Shown piece by piece: positions 4,873-5,756 of a DNA stretch of 5,756 bases. The notes beneath the pieces were generated by a model. It was given only the letters and a program-made list of their open reading frames with translations. It made no database searches and had not been told where the DNA came from. Each line of letters opens with the position of its first letter. The stretch's first letter is position 1. The stretch spans positions 1 through 5,756 of the forward strand of contig JASLHP010000179.1 of NCBI GenBank assembly GCA_030149625.1. The letters are read 5' to 3'. The stretch is from Solirubrobacteraceae bacterium. GTDB lineage: Bacteria; Actinomycetota; Thermoleophilia; Solirubrobacterales; Solirubrobacteraceae. The position numbers were made by a program, and so were the translations under genes.

Positions 4873-5708
4873 CAGACTGTCACCACGCTGCCGACACCGG
4901 CCTCAAACGCCTCGAGCGTCGGCGCGATCGTGCTCATCTCGAATGCGCCGCGCACCGCGTCGAGCGTCTTCAGGCCCTCGCCGGTGATCACGAGCACGAC
5001 GCGCTCGCTCGGGTCGATGTCGCCGCGCGCGGCGAGCTTCGCCAGCACGGCAGTCGTGACGCCGCCCGCGGTCTCCGTGAAGATTCCGGTCGTCTCCGCC
5101 AGAAGCTTGATGCCCTCGCGGATCTCATCGTCGCTAACCGCGTCGACCGAGCCGCCGGTGCGCCGCGCCAACTCGAGCGCGTAGGGGCCGTCGGCGGGAT
5201 TGCCGATCGCGAGCGACTTGGCGATCGTGTTCGGCTTCACCGGCCGGCAGACCTCGTGGCCTTCGGCGAACGCGCTCGCGACCGGCGAGCAGCCCTCGGC
5301 CTGGGCGCCGTTCATGCGAGGCAGTTCACGGGCGGGGTTCTCTATGAGTCCGAGCTCCGTCCATTCCTGAAAGCCTTTGGCGATCTTCGTGAACAGCGAG
5401 CCCGATGCGACGGGCGCGATGCAGCGGTCCGGCAGCTCCCAGCCCAGCTGCTCGGCGATCTCGAACGCCAGCGTCTTCGATCCCTCGGCGTAGTAGGGAC
5501 GCAGGTTGATGTTCACGAAGGCCCAGTCGCGCTCGGCGCACAGCTCCGTGCAAAGGCGGTTGACGTCGTCGTAGTTGCCTTCGACGCCGACCAGGCGCGT
5601 GCCGTAGATGCCGGTGGCGAGGATCTTCTGCTCCTCGAGGTCCGCGGGGATGAAGACGTAGGAGTCGAGACCGAACTCCGTCGCCGCCCACGGCGCCGCG
5701 CTGGGCAT
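4872..5708 (-). CDS. thrC: threonine synthase, 5' truncated at an inverted junction
   Basis: PLP-dependent threonine synthase converts O-phosphohomoserine to threonine and phosphate in the cytoplasm. The 278-aa frame matches the central and C-terminal parts of the family: YVFIPADLEEQKILATGIYG (17-36), YYAEGSKTLAFEIAEQLGWELPD (starting at 72), GSLFTKIAKGFQEW (103-116), GAQAEGCSP (134-142), IAKSLAIGNPADGP (162-175), GIFTETAGGVT (208-218) and ITGEGLKT (241-248). The family usually exceeds 400 residues; the N-terminal part with the PLP-binding lysine (KD motif) and the STGN region is absent. The first 12 residues (MPSAAPWAATEF) are not native: they are the antisense of a second thrC copy on the other strand, so the ATG at 5708 is spurious and true sequence begins at about Gly13 (5672). 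The stop overlaps the sulfur-carrier start in TGATG, implying an operon. The identity is firm, but the 5' end of this gene model is false. Confidence 0.9.
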   Translation of the reverse strand: MPSAAPWAATEFGLDSYVFIPADLEEQKILATGIYGTRLVGVEGNYDDVNRLCTELCAERDWAFVNINLRPYYAEGSKTLAFEIAEQLGWELPDRCIAPVASGSLFTKIAKGFQEWTELGLIENPARELPRMNGAQAEGCSPVASAFAEGHEVCRPVKPNTIAKSLAIGNPADGPYALELARRTGGSVDAVSDDEIREGIKLLAETTGIFTETAGGVTTAVLAKLAARGDIDPSERVVLVITGEGLKTLDAVRGAFEMSTIAPTLEAFEAGVGSVVTV

Positions 5709-5756
5709 GGACTCCTACGTGTTCATCCCCTCGGACCTCGAGGAGCAGAAGGTGCT
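5674..5756 (+). pseudogene. thrC: second, diverged thrC fragment in inverted orientation (runs off window)
   Basis: The + strand frame from 5674 reads NSVAAHGAALGMDSYV and continues FIPSDLEEQKVL, exactly the part of threonine synthase that spans and precedes the start of the minus-strand copy (GLDSYVFIPADLEEQKIL). At DNA level 5710-5756 matches the minus strand from 5666 to 5620 at 43 of 47 positions. The differences are a silent Val codon change, Ala to Ser and Ile to Val, the pattern of two coding sequences diverged under selection. Upstream of Asn at 5674 the frame loses family sense (Pro, Arg), so the breakpoint lies near 5670-5674. An ATG at 5707 would be called as a start by software but is an internal Met. 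Classed as a fragment because its N-terminal part is missing. It could be a paralogue, a strain variant or an assembly chimera. Confidence 0.6.

Noticed and set aside
1..5756. CRISPR arrays, tRNA or rRNA genes, insertion sequences, phage genes
   Set aside because: No regularly spaced repeats, no cloverleaf or rRNA-like stretch, and no transposase or integrase frame were seen. The only inverted structure of note is the thrC junction, which is coding homology rather than an insertion-sequence end.

Overview
The window is about 70% GC with strongly G/C-biased third codon positions. Its gene content (a Caa3_CtaG-type oxidase assembly protein, a CysO-like sulfur carrier, a short FHA protein, TANNNT -10-like boxes immediately upstream of start codons) points to a high-GC actinobacterium. 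Protein resemblance to what I remember of Thermoleophilia/Solirubrobacterales makes that class the best guess, but this is an inference and no marker gene is present.

Layout, left to right. (1) Positions 2-211 (+) hold the C-terminal 69 codons of an unrecognised protein whose start lies outside the window. A GC-rich hairpin follows its stop, then about 120 nt in which I see no gene. (2) Positions 365-796 (-) encode a small FHA-domain protein with a GTG start that may be buried in an RNA hairpin. (3) Positions 867-3313 (-) carry three genes read in the order 3313 to 867: a polytopic membrane protein of about 476 aa, a secreted and membrane-anchored protein of 253 aa with a HDHRIHWM motif, and a one-helix membrane protein of about 63 aa. 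The block ends in a hairpin plus U-rich tract at 825-858. (4) Diverging from it, 3385-4353 (+) encodes CtaG, followed by a 76-aa CxxC membrane peptide at 4370-4600. (5) Positions 4597-5708 (-) encode a translationally coupled pair: threonine synthase (thrC, 5' truncated) and a CysO-like MoaD/ThiS-fold sulfur carrier ending in GG. (6) At the right edge the sequence turns back on itself: a second, diverged thrC fragment runs on the + strand from about 5674 to 5756.

How the parts may work together: CtaG proteins help assemble copper-containing haem-copper oxidases. The divergent block of membrane and periplasmic proteins next to it, one with a His-rich possible metal site, looks like an uncharacterised envelope module tied to respiration or copper handling (inference). 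The thrC/CysO-like pair suggests a link between O-phosphohomoserine chemistry and a protein thiocarboxylate sulfur donor (inference). Most starts in the middle of the window have a TANNNT box 6-9 nt upstream, consistent with leaderless transcription. The inverted thrC junction at about 5670 is the oddest feature. An assembly or amplification chimera is the leading explanation and should be excluded before any biology is read into it.
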